Shown one piece after another: positions 62,365 through 64,000 of a stretch of DNA of 64,000 bases. Source of the DNA: Sorlinia euscelidii (GTDB taxonomy: Bacteria; Pseudomonadota; Alphaproteobacteria; Acetobacterales; Acetobacteraceae); assembly GCF_036452155.1 (NCBI RefSeq), contig NZ_JAWJZY010000001.1; one strand, 5' to 3'. A model generated the notes under the pieces. It did no database searches, had not been told where the DNA came from, and saw only the letters and a list, made by a program, of their open reading frames with translations. The position numbers and the translations under genes were made by a program. The first letter of the stretch is position 1. The number at the start of each line of letters is the position of its first letter.

Positions 62365-63171
62365 TCAGCCAAATCGTCCTGTAATATAATCCTGCGTCTG
62401 TTTCTGGCGGGGGTTGGTGAACATCTTGTCGGCGTCTCCCACTTCCACCAGCGCCCCCATATAGAAGAAGGCCACCTGGTCCGCACAGCGCGCCGCCTGC
62501 TGCATGTTATGCGTCACGATCGCGATAGTGAAATCCTCCTTCAGCTCGTCCAGTAGCTCCTCAATCCGCGCTGTTGAAATCGGGTCAAGCGCAGAGGTTG
62601 GCTCATCCAGCAGCAGGACTTCCGGCCGCGTGGCGATGCTGCGGGCGATACAGAGGCGTTGCTGCTGCCCGCCGGAAAGCCCCGTCGCCCCGTCTTTCAG
62701 GCGGTCGCGGACTTCCTTCCACAGTGCCACACGCGTGAGGGCATCCTCAACGCGCATATCCATTTCAGAGCGGGATAATTTCTCATGAAGTCGCACGCCG
62801 AAGGCGATATTTTCATAGATCGACATGGGGAAAGGTGTTGGCTTCTGAAAAACCATGCCGATCCGCGCCCGCAACACATTCACGTCAAGTGACGGGTCAA
62901 GGATGTTGACCCCGTCAAATGTCACCTGCCCTTCGGCGCGCTGGCCGGGGTAAAGATCATACATCCGGTTGAAAACCCGCAGCAATGTGGATTTGCCGCA
63001 GCCGGAAGGCCCGATCATGGCCGTGACACGCTGTTTCAGAAAGTCCAGATTGATCTTTTTAAGTGCCTGGTGATGTCCGTAATAAAAACTGAGGTCCCGG
63101 ACGGCGATGGCGGCATCCGCCTTGATGCGCGCCGCGTCCCGCTCTTTCAGTGCTTCAGAAGCCTGACTCAT
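62365..63171 (-). CDS. pstB: Phosphate ABC transporter ATP-binding protein PstB
   Basis: PstB energises phosphate uptake. The 268-residue product has Walker A GPSGCGKS, Q-loop VFQKPTPFPMSIYENI, signature LSGGQQQRLCIARSIA, Walker B LLLDEPTSALDPIS and H-loop IVTHNMQQAARCADQ, then the family end DKMFTNPRQKQTQDYITGRFG. It lies 16 nt after pstA. All functional motifs are intact. Confidence 0.98.
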   Translation of the reverse strand: MSQASEALKERDAARIKADAAIAVRDLSFYYGHHQALKKINLDFLKQRVTAMIGPSGCGKSTLLRVFNRMYDLYPGQRAEGQVTFDGVNILDPSLDVNVLRARIGMVFQKPTPFPMSIYENIAFGVRLHEKLSRSEMDMRVEDALTRVALWKEVRDRLKDGATGLSGGQQQRLCIARSIATRPEVLLLDEPTSALDPISTARIEELLDELKEDFTIAIVTHNMQQAARCADQVAFFYMGALVEVGDADKMFTNPRQKQTQDYITGRFG

Positions 63172-63187
63172 GCAATCTGCCTATCCT

Positions 63188-64000
63188 TTAACGACCAGTG
63201 TCGCGAATACAGAACCGTGCGATAATATTGATGCCCAGCACGCCAATCGTCACGATCAGCGCGCCTGCCCAGGCAAGGCGAACCCAATCCTCATATGAGG
63301 CCCCGGCATATTGATATATGGCGAGGGGAAGACTTGCCATCGGCCGGTTCAGGCTGAATGACCAGTTCTGATTTCCCAGCGATGTAAATAAAAGCGGAGC
63401 TGTCTCCCCACTGACCCGCGCCAGTGCCAGCAGGATGCCGGTCAGCACGCCGGGCGCGGCGGCGCGCAGGCATAAAAGCAGCACGACGCGCCATTGCGTG
63501 GCCCCGAGGGCCGAGCCGGCCTCACGCATCGCAACCGGCACGAGGCGCAGCATATCCTCCGTCGTGCGCACGATGATCGGCACAGCCAGGATGGCCAGCG
63601 CCACCGCCCCCGCGAAACCGGAAAAACGATGGAAGGGTGCGACAAGGATCAGATAAACGAAAAGTCCGATCAGAATGGAAGGCGCGGAGAGAAGCACATC
63701 GGAAACAAAGCGCACCGTAAAAGCGAGGCGCCCGCCGCTTCGACATTCAGACAGATAGATCCCGCAGCCCAGCCCGATGGGCGTCGCCATTAACAGGCCG
63801 ATAAATGTCTGGATCAGGCTGCCGATGATCGCATTGGCAAGGCCCGAATGATGGCCCGGCGGTCCCATCGGAACCAGAAACGTCGCCACGGACATGCCGG
63901 CGAGGCCATTTTTAAGCAGCGTCCATAAAATGGAGACGAGCACGATGACGAGGCTCACCGTCGCCAGAGTGCCGAGGAGTGTGGCGAAACGGTCCGCCAT
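63188..64000 (-). CDS. pstA: Phosphate ABC transporter permease PstA (5' end may lie outside)
   Basis: This membrane subunit works with PstC. The visible 270 codons encode TM helices and the coupling region with LRLVPVAMREAGSALGATQWRVV, SGETAPLLFTSLGNQNWS and LAIYQYA, typical of PstA. An ATG sits exactly at the window edge (64000), so the true start could be there or further upstream. pstC would be expected beyond the window. Confidence 0.93.
   Translation of the reverse strand: MADRFATLLGTLATVSLVIVLVSILWTLLKNGLAGMSVATFLVPMGPPGHHSGLANAIIGSLIQTFIGLLMATPIGLGCGIYLSECRSGGRLAFTVRFVSDVLLSAPSILIGLFVYLILVAPFHRFSGFAGAVALAILAVPIIVRTTEDMLRLVPVAMREAGSALGATQWRVVLLLCLRAAAPGVLTGILLALARVSGETAPLLFTSLGNQNWSFSLNRPMASLPLAIYQYAGASYEDWVRLAWAGALIVTIGVLGINIIARFCIRDTGR

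Noticed and set aside
1..64000. CRISPR array, insertion sequence or prophage
   Set aside because: No regularly spaced direct repeats, transposase, integrase or phage structural genes were seen on either strand.

Overview
The window reads as chromosomal DNA of an alphaproteobacterium, most likely an acetic acid bacterium (Acetobacteraceae). This is inferred from the alphaproteobacterial core genes (an FzlA-type GST, the DUF3576-leuS-lptE-holA block, rmuC, rplKAJL-rpoBC joined to the str operon), the moderately high G+C, and a single-chain dihydroxyacetone kinase. I could not search any database, so the genus is open. I saw no insertion sequence, prophage or CRISPR array.

Region 1 (1-14.6 kb, minus strand) is the transcription/translation core: rplK-rplA-rplJ-rplL-rpoB-rpoC, a strong terminator, then rpsL-rpsG-tuf-rpsJ-rplC (rplC runs off the window). 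fusA is missing between rpsG and tuf, and secE-nusG do not precede rplK. Region 2 (14.7-23 kb) is a tripartite RND efflux operon with an adjacent two-component system, whose regulator and kinase are fused into one reading frame by what looks like loss of one G. Region 3 (23-29 kb) holds rmuC, a small secreted repeat protein, a DJ-1/PfpI protein, fzlA and, divergently, minCDE plus a YidB-like gene: a cell-division neighbourhood. Region 4 (29-36 kb) is an Opp/Dpp-type ABC transporter without a binding protein, followed by two cell-wall peptide hydrolase lipoproteins (DUF1460 and SH3-NlpC/P60). It is probably a muropeptide uptake and recycling operon. A Tat-signal short-chain dehydrogenase lies upstream behind its own terminator.

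Region 5 (37-44 kb) carries holA, lptE, leuS, a DUF3576 lipoprotein and a large SARP/BTAD-type regulator. At 44.4 kb a tRNA-Arg(CCU) gene is interrupted in its anticodon loop by a 230-nt group I intron. About 0.66 kb without a recognisable gene follows, containing one clear terminator. Region 6 (45.4-51.4 kb, minus strand) is a complete urease operon ureDABCEFG ending in a nickel permease gene that is frameshifted in a G5 run. Two inverted repeats lie upstream of ureD. Region 7 (51.6-58.5 kb) has a translationally coupled LMW-phosphatase/fructosamine-kinase-like pair (probable protein deglycation), dihydroxyacetone kinase, two small overlapping membrane-protein genes, an amino-acid permease and a DAACS symporter. 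Region 8 (58.6-64 kb, minus strand) is the phosphate regulon pstA-pstB-phoU-phoB-phoR-pstS, with pstS unusually last.

Coordinates use the start I consider best supported by Shine-Dalgarno spacing and family N-termini, so several genes start inside the longest open frame.
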